Positions 27,616 to 34,914 of a stretch of 64,000 nucleotides of DNA are shown one piece after another. Each line of letters begins with the position of its first letter. Within the stretch, counting starts at the first letter, position 1. The stretch is from CAVSRC01 sp963762605 (GTDB lineage: Bacteria; Pseudomonadota; Alphaproteobacteria; Rhizobiales; Kaistiaceae): assembly GCA_963762605.1 (NCBI GenBank), contig CAVXLJ010000003.1, positions 124,001-188,000 of the forward strand, read 5' to 3'. The position numbers and the translations under genes are program-made. The notes under the pieces were generated by a model that was given only the letters and a program-made list of their open reading frames with translations, searched no databases and was not told the origin of the DNA.

Positions 27616-29439
27616 TCAATACACGCGAGCCTTGGGCTCGATGTACTGGATGTCGTTGGTCAGCGTGTGGGCGTGCACCGGACGGTCGTCAAGCCGCACG
27701 GTCCGCTTCTCCGCATCGATGAACGACAAAGTGTGCTTCATCCAGTTCTTGTCGTCGCGCTCCGGGAAGTCCTCGCGCGCGTGCGCCCCACGCGATTCGG
27801 TACGGTTCTGAGCCGAATCCATCGTGACCACCGCCTGCACGATGAGATTGTCGTATTCCAGCGCCTCGATCAGGTCGGAGTTCCAGATCAGCGACCGGTC
27901 GCTGATCGCCACATCCGCGCTGCCCGACCACACCTCGTGGATGCGCCGGTGGCCCTCCGCCAGCACCTCGCCGGTACGGAACACGGCGCAGTTCTCCTGC
28001 ATCACCTTCTGCATGCGCCGGCGCAGTTCCGCCGTCGGCGTGCCGCCCTGGGCGTTGCGCCGGGCGTCGAGGCGGGCGATCGCGGCCCCGCCCGCATCCT
28101 TGGGAAGGTCGCGATGGCGCGTATTGGGCTCTACCGTCTCGCGGCAGCGGTGTGCCGCGGCACGACCGAAGACGACCAGGTCGATCAGCGAGTTGGAGCC
28201 GAGCCGATTGGCGCCGTGCACCGAGACGCAGGCCGCCTCGCCCACCGCCATCAGGCCGGGCACCACGGTGTCGGGATCGCCGTTGACCTTGGTCAGCACC
28301 TCGCCGTGATAGTTCGTCGGTACGCCGCCCATATTGTAGTGCACGGTGGGCAGCACCGGGATCGGCTCGCGGGTGACATCGACATTGGCGAAGATGCGCG
28401 CCGATTCGGAGATGCCCGGCAGACGCTCGGCGATGACCTTCGGGTCGAGATGCGACAGGTGCAGGAAGATGTGATCCTTCTCCGCGCCGACGCCGCGCCC
28501 CTCGCGGATTTCGATGGTCATGGCGCGCGAGACGACGTCGCGCGAGGCGAGGTCCTTGGCGTGCGGCGCGTAGCGCTCCATGAAGCGCTCGCCCTCGGAA
28601 TTGGTGAGGTAGCCGCCCTCTCCGCGCACGCCCTCGGTGATCAGCACGCCTGCGCCGAAGACCCCCGTCGGGTGGAACTGGACGAACTCCATGTCCTGCA
28701 GCGGCAGCCCGGCGCGGAGCGTCATGCCGTTGCCGTCGCCGGTCTGCGTATGGGCGCCGGTGCAGGTGGCATAGATGCGGCCATAGCCGCCGGTGGCCAG
28801 GATCGTCTTGTGGGCGCGGAAGCGATGCAGCGTGCCGTCTTCCAGGCACAATGCGATCACGCCACGACAGGCGCCGTCTTCCATGATCAGGTCGAGGGCG
28901 AAATACTCGATGAAGAACTCGGCCGAATGCTTGAGCGATTGCCCGTAGAGGGTGTGCAGCATGGCATGGCCGGTGCGGTCGGCGGCCGCGCAGGTGCGCT
29001 GCGCGATGCCCTCACCGAAATGGGTGGTCATGCCACCGAAGGGACGCTGGTAGATGCGGCCGTCCTCCGTGCGCGAAAACGGCAGCCCGTAATGGTCGAG
29101 CTCGTAGACCGCGTTGGGTGCCTCGCGGCAGAGATATTCGATGGCGTCCTGGTCGCCCAGCCAGTCCGACCCCTTGACGGTGTCGTACATGTGCCAGCGC
29201 CAGTCGTCCTCGCCCATATTGCCGAGCGAGGCGGCGATCCCGCCCTGTGCCGCCACGGTATGCGAGCGGGTGGGGAAGACCTTGGTGATGTTGGCGGTCT
29301 TCAGGCCCGCCTCGCTGGCGCCGAGCGTGGCGCGCAGGCCCGCGCCGCCGGCACCGACGACCACCACGTCATAGGTGTGGTCGGTAATGGGATAGGCTTT
29401 GCCGTTCGCGGCCGGCGCACCGTTGCTGCCGTCAGCCAT
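27616..29439 (-). CDS. sdhA: Succinate dehydrogenase flavoprotein subunit
   Basis: Catalytic subunit of complex II with covalent FAD, oxidising succinate to fumarate. The 607-residue protein has the dinucleotide motif VVGAGGAGLRATLGA, the FAD-linked histidine in TRSHTVAAQGG, HPTGVFGAG, and the active-site arginine region GRGVGAEKDHIFLHL to VHYNMGGVPTNY. The ATG at 29439 overlaps the sdhD end by eight bases and has GGAGG about ten bases upstream; a longer start at 29457 is possible. Order sdhC-sdhD-sdhA is standard. Confidence 0.97.
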   Translation of the reverse strand: MADGSNGAPAANGKAYPITDHTYDVVVVGAGGAGLRATLGASEAGLKTANITKVFPTRSHTVAAQGGIAASLGNMGEDDWRWHMYDTVKGSDWLGDQDAIEYLCREAPNAVYELDHYGLPFSRTEDGRIYQRPFGGMTTHFGEGIAQRTCAAADRTGHAMLHTLYGQSLKHSAEFFIEYFALDLIMEDGACRGVIALCLEDGTLHRFRAHKTILATGGYGRIYATCTGAHTQTGDGNGMTLRAGLPLQDMEFVQFHPTGVFGAGVLITEGVRGEGGYLTNSEGERFMERYAPHAKDLASRDVVSRAMTIEIREGRGVGAEKDHIFLHLSHLDPKVIAERLPGISESARIFANVDVTREPIPVLPTVHYNMGGVPTNYHGEVLTKVNGDPDTVVPGLMAVGEAACVSVHGANRLGSNSLIDLVVFGRAAAHRCRETVEPNTRHRDLPKDAGGAAIARLDARRNAQGGTPTAELRRRMQKVMQENCAVFRTGEVLAEGHRRIHEVWSGSADVAISDRSLIWNSDLIEALEYDNLIVQAVVTMDSAQNRTESRGAHAREDFPERDDKNWMKHTLSFIDAEKRTVRLDDRPVHAHTLTNDIQYIEPKARVY

Positions 29440-29827
29440 GGGGCGGCGGACCTCCAAGAAGAAGCATGACGATGGCGGTCAGCCCGACCGCGGCGATGGC
29501 ATAGGAGAAGAAGGTGTTGGCGATCAGGCACATCACCTTCAGCGCATTGCCCTGGATGTAGTCCTCGATCACCACCTGCAGGCCGATCTTCATGTGCACG
29601 GCGGATACGACGATGAGCAGCGCCAGCGAAGCGCCGACCAGCGGCATGTGCAGCACCGCGATCACCTGGTCGTGCGGCCGGCCAATGGTGGCCAGCACGA
29701 TGCCGATGAAGAAGATGACCAGGATGGTGGCCGCGGCGCCGGTCAGCCGCTGGCGCCAGAAATGCTCGGTGCCGTCATGGGCGGCACCGAAGTGAAGCAC
29801 CCGGCGAAGCGGTGTCTGCATGCTCAT
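29432..29827 (-). CDS. sdhD: Succinate dehydrogenase membrane anchor subunit D
   Basis: A 131-residue inner-membrane anchor that with SdhC holds heme b and the quinone site. It has three membrane segments (about residues 30-52, 60-82 and 103-125) with VVSAVHMKIGLQVVIEDYI before the last one, where the His is a likely heme ligand. Starts at 29827 inside the sdhC stop (ATGA overlap) and ends overlapping sdhA by eight bases, so the three genes are translationally linked. Confidence 0.93.
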   Translation of the reverse strand: MSMQTPLRRVLHFGAAHDGTEHFWRQRLTGAAATILVIFFIGIVLATIGRPHDQVIAVLHMPLVGASLALLIVVSAVHMKIGLQVVIEDYIQGNALKVMCLIANTFFSYAIAAVGLTAIVMLLLGGPPPHG

Positions 29828-30222
29828 CTCAGCACCAGCCCGACGGCCCACACGACCACGGTCAGCCCGGCCGAGGCGACGAGCGTGGCCCATGCGATGG
29901 TGTCGCGCGCCGGCTTGTCGAGCCCGATGCCGAAGTCCCAGATGAAGTGGCGGATGCCGCCGAGCATGTGGTGGATCAGCGCCCAGGTGTAGCCGAACAG
30001 CACGATCAGCCCGATCCACGAGCCGAGCACGGCATTGGCGAAGTCGAAGGCGCGCGGGCCCGCTGCCGCCGCCGCCAGCCACCAGACCAGCAGGATCGTG
30101 CCGAAATAGAGCCCGACGCCGGTAACGCGATGGGCGATCGACATGGTCATGGTGATCGGCCAGCGATAAATCTGCAGGTGCGGCGAAAGCGGTCGGTTCG
30201 CCTTGATGCCGGTTTGCGACAT
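29824..30222 (-). CDS. sdhC: Succinate dehydrogenase cytochrome b556 subunit
   Basis: A 132-residue membrane subunit with the SdhC signature RPLSPHLQIYRWPITM...SIAHRVTG and three membrane helices; the conserved heme histidine is in YTWALIHHMLGGIRH. ATG 30222 gives the normal N-terminus MSQTGIKANRPLSPHL; a longer start at 30279 is unlikely. First gene of the sdhCDA unit; the promoter should lie in 30223-30453, where I see no clear motif and no other gene. Confidence 0.95.
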   Translation of the reverse strand: MSQTGIKANRPLSPHLQIYRWPITMTMSIAHRVTGVGLYFGTILLVWWLAAAAAGPRAFDFANAVLGSWIGLIVLFGYTWALIHHMLGGIRHFIWDFGIGLDKPARDTIAWATLVASAGLTVVVWAVGLVLR

Positions 30223-30453
30223 GCCGTTGGGTCCGAGGAGAAGCGGCTGGAAATGCGAGAACGGTTCTAGCGCCTGCATCGCGGCAGGTCAAAGCCGCCG
30301 CCTGCGCCACGCGAGCCCTGCGCGGAGCATCGCGCGCGCCGCGCTGTCGGCCGTTCAGCGTCGGCGATGCGAGCCAGGCGAATTGGTACGGCGGGCACGG
30401 CCCGCAGCGGTTCACCTTCAATCCGTTCCAGCAAATGCCGGGACTAAACATCT

Positions 30454-31110
30454 CTAGCCGGTCGCGGTCTCGGACTTCCGCCCCAGAAATCGCGGCATGA
30501 CCCGAATGCCGGTCGCCACGACAATGGCTAGCGCCTGCACAAGGAGCTGCACAGCGGGGGTGGCGCCGATGGACAGCACCATCTGGCCAAGCTGGGTGAT
30601 GAACAGCGCCGCCACGCCCGATGCCACGACGCTGCCACGCCCGCCGGTGAATGGTGTCCCGCCGACGACCACCGCAGCGACGCCGGGCAGCAGATAGTCG
30701 GCACCGGCGTTGTGGGCCGCGTTGCCGATGAAGCCGGACAACAATATCCCGGCGGTCGCAAAGCTGAATGCCGCGAAGGCGTAAGCGCCGACCTGATAAC
30801 GCTCGGCGACGACGCCGGCCGCTTCGGCCACCCGCGGATTGACCCCGACGGCGACGAAGCGCCGGCCGGTGGCGGTGAAATTGGTGAAGACCGCGAAGAT
30901 GGCGATGAACGCCATCGCCACCAGCACCGAATAGGGAACGCCGTAGAGCCGCGCTAGTCCGAAATCGCGCAAAAGGGTCGGTGTGGTCAACGGCGCCCCC
31001 TTCGAAATCTGGCGGACAGCGCCGATGATGAGCGCATTGGTGGCAAGCGTCGTGACGATCGGCGTGATGTGAATGCGGGTAACCAACAGCCCGTTGGCCG
31101 CGCCGATCTT
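30454..31110 (-). pseudogene. 5'-truncated sugar ABC transporter permease (RbsC-like)
   Basis: About 215 codons of an RbsC/XylH-type permease: the similarity runs from NGLLVTRIHITPIVTTLATN to GIRVMPRFLGRK and includes GVNPRVAEAAGVVAERYQVGA cut here as two parts, and the hallmark GGTPFTGGRGSVVAS. The family is about 320 residues, so roughly the first 100 residues with the first membrane segments are missing. An in-frame stop near 31120 and unrelated sequence beyond mark the break. It stands alone, with no ATPase or binding protein next to it, at the left edge of the accessory region. Confidence 0.85.
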
Positions 31111-31367
31111 CGATCACGTCGGCCAGATGCTGATGGCGGTGACCCTGATTGGCCCGGCCCAATCATTCGATTGCTCCGCCGACAGCCCCTTCGTGCCAAT
31201 CCTCCTTCGATTCACCAGCAGCTTCTCGGCCAAGCTTGGCTTCGAGGCGAGCAGCGAACAGGTCTGAATTCCCGTTCCGCGCGTATTGAACCTCGTTGGT
31301 CCTCGCCGCTGGTGGAGCCGACCTGCTGCGCGCTCCAGTGGCATTCGCCATTTTGGCATCCGACGCG
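31111..31367. other. Junction sequence without recognisable gene
   Basis: Between the truncated permease and the terminase fragment. Short open frames exist on both strands, but none has a convincing start, ribosome binding site or known motif. Base composition is less GC-rich than the flanking core. Confidence 0.5.
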
Positions 31368-31555
31368 TCAGGCGCCTTTGTTGAGATCGAACAAATCCGA
31401 TTCGGCTTCCGATGGCATGGAGATGCGTCCGCGACTTGCCGCGGTGAAGCCGAACTCGGAGGCGATGCGGAGCATAATCTCGGCCTGGCGGTTGGCGATC
31501 GAGACGTAGGGCGACTGGATGGGGAGGCCGGTCGGCGACTTCATCATGACGCCGA
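31368..31555 (-). pseudogene. Fragment of P27-type phage terminase small subunit
   Basis: About 60 codons matching the C-terminal part of P27-family small terminase subunits: MMKSPTGLPIQSPYVSIAN, then RQAEIMLRIASEFGFTAA and SRGRISMP, ending at a stop. The N-terminal two thirds are missing. The complete protein would help a phage motor recognise DNA for packaging. It is a remnant of a prophage or phage-like element next to the left repeat copy. Confidence 0.7.
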
Positions 31556-31773
31556 ACTTCTGGACGGCCGCCAGCGACGACGACCGACGTTCCGCCGCCG
31601 AAATCGCGGTCGCCGAACTTGTCGGGTGCGTCTTGGCGAATCCAGATCTCCTCGACGACAATGATCCCGCGCTTTCCTTCGCGCGGCTGATCGGCCTCGA
31701 CCGACTTACCTCAAGCACCCGGGAACGTCTGGAAGAAGCACTGATGCGGGCCCCGGGGCTGCTCGCCAACTAA
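31546..31773 (+). CDS. Possible small ORF or gene fragment
   Basis: A 75-codon frame opening MTPNFWTAASDDDRRSAAE and continuing with an amphipathic, leucine- and aspartate-rich stretch (PDLLDDNDPALSFARLIGL) that looks protein-like. Its first codons overlap the opposite-strand terminase fragment, so the true 5' part may be lost. No family recognised. Confidence 0.3.
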   Translation: MTPNFWTAASDDDRRSAAEIAVAELVGCVLANPDLLDDNDPALSFARLIGLDRLTSSTRERLEEALMRAPGLLAN

Positions 31774-31879
31774 GACACGCGACATGTTCCAAGCTTGGTT
31801 TTGCGTTGTGTCGGGATTGCCCCGACCCAAGCCTGACTCCACTTCGGGGCCTATGCGAAGGGCCAAAGCATTTGAATTC

Positions 31880-32104
31880 CGCCTTTTCGACGCTTGGGTA
31901 GAAATCGGCAAAGTCCCAAGCTCCGGAGAAAACCGGGAGAGGAGAAGGTGAATTGGGTGTGAGCTTGGCGGTTGAGCACGGCGCAGGCGTAACGAAAACG
32001 CCGCGAATCCGCGCCTTTTCGGCGGCGGCTTCGGGAGGCTGCATCGGTTCGCTGAATTCAGGTTTGGTGCAGCGAGAACGACAATTCGCAAAAGTTCTCT
32101 GAGA
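31880..32104 (+). repeat. Border repeat, left copy
   Basis: Direct-repeat partner of 53770-53993. A hairpin CTTGGG (31893-31898)/CCCAAG (31915-31920) with a 16-base loop lies 144 bases before a core (32064-32103) that matches 53954-53993 at 38 of 40 positions. The middle is similar but diverged. It lies just upstream of the SleB-like gene and beside phage remnants. Nature unknown: possibly a mobile-element end, a structured RNA or a recombination site. Confidence 0.7.
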
Positions 32105-32247
32105 CTGGCGGAATTGCTTTATTCCCGGCAACGCGGGGTCTGTGCACCGTGTTGAGACTGTCGTGCAACCGCTTCCTTTGCTTACGAAAAATTAAGCCGT
32201 GGAGCGAAGGTTTGGACAATCCGCCGTTCAGGCGGCGAGGCCAACGT

Positions 32248-32847
32248 GTGTTGCGCAAAACGAGGACCACCTTGCGGCGGACCAGACCCGATGTGTGGCG
32301 AGGCGCAGCGTTGGTTGCCACGCTCGTGTTGGCGATTGCGCCGACCAGCTGCGCGTTGGCTCCACAAGGTGGTCATTGGTGGCTCTCAGATAACGAATGC
32401 CTCGCTAGGGTGATGTATTTCGAATCGAACCGGTCGAGCGATGAGGGCATGCTGGCCGTTGGAACGGTTGTGATGAACCGCCTCGTATCCGGCAAGTATC
32501 CTCGTACGATTTGCGGCGTGGTTGGTCAGCCGGGCCAGTTTGCGGCCGGCGCACTGGACCGACCAATGTCGGGGGCGGGACGCGCTCGGGCGGAACGAAT
32601 TGCGGCTGCCGTCCTAGCGGGCGCGCGCCATCCCGGCGTGGGCCACGCCATGTTCTTCCATACGGCCGGGGTCAGTTTTCCATACCACAACATGCATTAT
32701 GTGCTTGTTGCGGGCGGCAATGCTTTCTACGAGAAGACCAGCGGCCGCGACACCGGCTTGATGCCGAAGACGTCCACTTGGCAACAACGCAGAATTGCGG
32801 AGGCGGACAGGCTCTCGTTTTTCTTGACGACGGGCCGCGGGCTGTAG
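32248..32847 (+). CDS. SleB-like cell wall hydrolase
   Basis: A 199-residue exported protein. A basic N-terminus with a hydrophobic segment (GAALVATLVLAIAPTSCALA) acts as signal or anchor; the SCALA end even resembles a lipobox but lacks its spacing. The Hydrolase_2 domain follows with the presumed catalytic Glu in RVMYFESNRSSDEGMLAVG, then VVMNRLVSGKYP and the C-terminal HAMFFHTAG. Members cut peptidoglycan in spore or envelope remodelling. I chose GTG 32248 for GAGG at seven bases spacing; the in-frame frame begins at 32149. Confidence 0.82.
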   Translation: MLRKTRTTLRRTRPDVWRGAALVATLVLAIAPTSCALAPQGGHWWLSDNECLARVMYFESNRSSDEGMLAVGTVVMNRLVSGKYPRTICGVVGQPGQFAAGALDRPMSGAGRARAERIAAAVLAGARHPGVGHAMFFHTAGVSFPYHNMHYVLVAGGNAFYEKTSGRDTGLMPKTSTWQQRRIAEADRLSFFLTTGRGL

Positions 32848-32999
32848 CGCACCCATTCGTGATGCCCCCGAGGGACTAATTCTGCGCTCATTTTGACTTG
32901 CTAGGTGTCATTGCAAGGCGTCTGAAAGCTGGCGGTCGACATAAGTTCCGTGCACCCAACGAACAGGGTAGGCGAAGCCGGCTGACATTGGAGAGCTGG

Positions 33000-33893
33000 A
33001 TGAGACGACGTGATTTCCTCGCGCTAGGGGTCGGGGAGATGGTTCTCGTGGCTTTTCCGGCGCTCGCCGATGCGGCCATCCCCTCTCTAAGTGCCAGCCG
33101 TGTACCGACCGCCTATGACTGGAACGTTGCGCCGCCCTGGGACTCGCGGCAGGCCTTCATCGACTGGATGACGAAAAACCGCGGCGAGGACCCGAATTTC
33201 CTCGGCGAGCGCTTCGACCGCTTCGTCCATCTGGTGCGCAACGGCGACCTGTGGAACGACCGCAACAAGCGAGCCTTCCTGATGACGCCGCGCGAGGATT
33301 TCGTTCTGGCTCCGAATTTGCCCCGCGCCTACGACAACGCCTTTCTCGACATCAACTACGGGGTCACCATTTCCGGCCCGCACCTCGTCGGCCGGATGAC
33401 CTCGTCGATCGACGTTCACAAGGGCGAGAAGGTGCTCGAGGTCGGCACCGGCTCGGGCTACCAGTCCGCCTATCTGTCAAACCTGACCGACAAGGTCTGG
33501 ACGATCGAGATCATCAAGCCGCTCTTCGAGCGCACCGGCGGTATCTACGCCGACCTGATTGCTCACGGTTATACGGAATACAAGGCGATCACGCGCAAGA
33601 ACGACGACGGCTATTACGGCTGGCCGGAGGCGGCACCCTTTGACAAGATCATCGTCACCTGCGGCATCGACCACGTGCCGCCGCCGCTTCTCCAGCAATT
33701 GAAGCCCAACGAAATCATGGTCATTCCGGTCGGTCCGCCGGGCGCCCAGCATGTTCTGAAGATCATCAAGGAGCAGGTCGCCAGCGGCTTCCGCGTGGCG
33801 CGTTCGGACATCTACAATGGTAGGATCGTGCCGTTCGTGCCCTTCACCAAGCTGGTCAACGGCAAGATCGTGGGTACGCATAACGGCGGCTGA
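33000..33893 (+). CDS. Tat-exported protein-L-isoaspartate O-methyltransferase homologue, copy 1
   Basis: A 297-residue protein with a twin-arginine signal (MRRRDFLALGVGEM) and a cleavage-type ALADA. The C-terminal two thirds carry the PCMT fold: VTISGPHLVGRMTSSID, SAM motif I KVLEVGTGSGYQSAYL, acidic VWTIEIIKPLFERT, GWPEAAPFDKIIVTCGIDHVP and QLKPNEIMVIPVGPPG. The enzyme family repairs isoaspartyl residues with SAM. An export signal on a SAM-dependent enzyme is unusual. GGAG lies six bases before the ATG at 33000. A near-identical paralogue follows after 49 bases. Confidence 0.85.
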   Translation: MRRRDFLALGVGEMVLVAFPALADAAIPSLSASRVPTAYDWNVAPPWDSRQAFIDWMTKNRGEDPNFLGERFDRFVHLVRNGDLWNDRNKRAFLMTPREDFVLAPNLPRAYDNAFLDINYGVTISGPHLVGRMTSSIDVHKGEKVLEVGTGSGYQSAYLSNLTDKVWTIEIIKPLFERTGGIYADLIAHGYTEYKAITRKNDDGYYGWPEAAPFDKIIVTCGIDHVPPPLLQQLKPNEIMVIPVGPPGAQHVLKIIKEQVASGFRVARSDIYNGRIVPFVPFTKLVNGKIVGTHNGG

Positions 33894-33942
33894 CCAAGGG
33901 TGAGGGCCGAGTGCCAACCGGATCGTGCTCAAGGAGTTGAGG

Positions 33943-34812
33943 ATGAACAGGCGGGACTTTCTGGCTCTGTCCGGCGGCGCACTGGCCGCGGGACTTGCGC
34001 CCACCATGGCGCTTGCCAATGTTCCGGTCCCCTACGACTGGAACGCCATGCCGCCGATGGATTCGCGGCAAGCCTTCATCGACTGGATGGTCAAGAACCG
34101 CGGCGAGGATCCGAAATTCCTCGGCGAGCGGTTCGACCGCTTCCTGGCGCTCATCGCCCATCACGACGTCTGGAACGACCGCAACAAGCGCGCCTATCTG
34201 ATGACGCCGCGCGAGGACTTCGTCACCAAGGCCAATCTCTCGCGCGCCTATGAATGGCACTACCTCGACATCGGCTACGGCGTCACCATTACCGGGCCGC
34301 ACACCGTCGCGCGCATGACCGACACCATCGACCCGCAACGCGGCGAGAAGGTGCTCGAGGTCGGCACCGGGTCGGGGTACCAGTCCGCCTATCTGTCCAA
34401 CCTGACCGACAAGATCTGGACGATCGAGATCATCAAGCCGCTCTTCGAGCGCACTGGCGGCGTCTACGCGGACCTGATCGCGAAAGGCTACACCGAATAC
34501 AAGGCGATCACCCGCAAGAACGACGATGGCTACTACGGCTGGCCGGAGGCCGCTCCCTTCGACAAGATCATCGTCACCTGCGGCATCGACCACGTGCCGC
34601 CGCCGCTGCTGCAGCAACTAAAGCCCAACGGCGTCATGGTGATCCCGGTCGGACCGCCCGGCGCGCAGCACGTGCTGAAGATTGTCAAGCAGCAAGCGGC
34701 GGACGGCAGCTTCCGTGTCGCCCGCTCCGACATTTATCACGGCTCCATCGTCAACTTCGTGCCGTTCACCAAGCTGGTTGACGGCAAGATCGTCGGCACA
34801 CACAACCAGTGA
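33943..34812 (+). CDS. Tat-exported protein-L-isoaspartate O-methyltransferase homologue, copy 2
   Basis: A 289-residue paralogue of the preceding gene, most of it identical from NRGEDPKFLGERFDRF onward. It has a textbook Tat signal peptide: MNRRDFLALSGGALAAGL with cleavage after MALA. SAM motif I VLEVGTGSGYQ is at residues 138-148. The N-terminal 100 residues, rich in Trp and Asp (YDWNAMPPMDSRQAFIDW), are an extension absent from ordinary PCMT proteins. AAGGAG sits six bases before the ATG. It lies about 100 bases before the membrane synthase gene, probably in one operon. Confidence 0.86.
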   Translation: MNRRDFLALSGGALAAGLAPTMALANVPVPYDWNAMPPMDSRQAFIDWMVKNRGEDPKFLGERFDRFLALIAHHDVWNDRNKRAYLMTPREDFVTKANLSRAYEWHYLDIGYGVTITGPHTVARMTDTIDPQRGEKVLEVGTGSGYQSAYLSNLTDKIWTIEIIKPLFERTGGVYADLIAKGYTEYKAITRKNDDGYYGWPEAAPFDKIIVTCGIDHVPPPLLQQLKPNGVMVIPVGPPGAQHVLKIVKQQAADGSFRVARSDIYHGSIVNFVPFTKLVDGKIVGTHNQ

Positions 34813-34914
34813 GCACGGTTCGGCCGGGCGGACCTCCTCGGCCGATCCGGCTCCATGCTAAGGTCGCCGCGGCGTAGGCCGAACGGCCAACGCGGCATCG
34901 AACAGAGACCCACA

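Noticed and set aside
32149..32247. Longer N-terminus for the SleB-like protein
   Set aside because: The in-frame extension has no ribosome binding site and begins close to the border repeat; GTG 32248 with GAGG upstream fits better.
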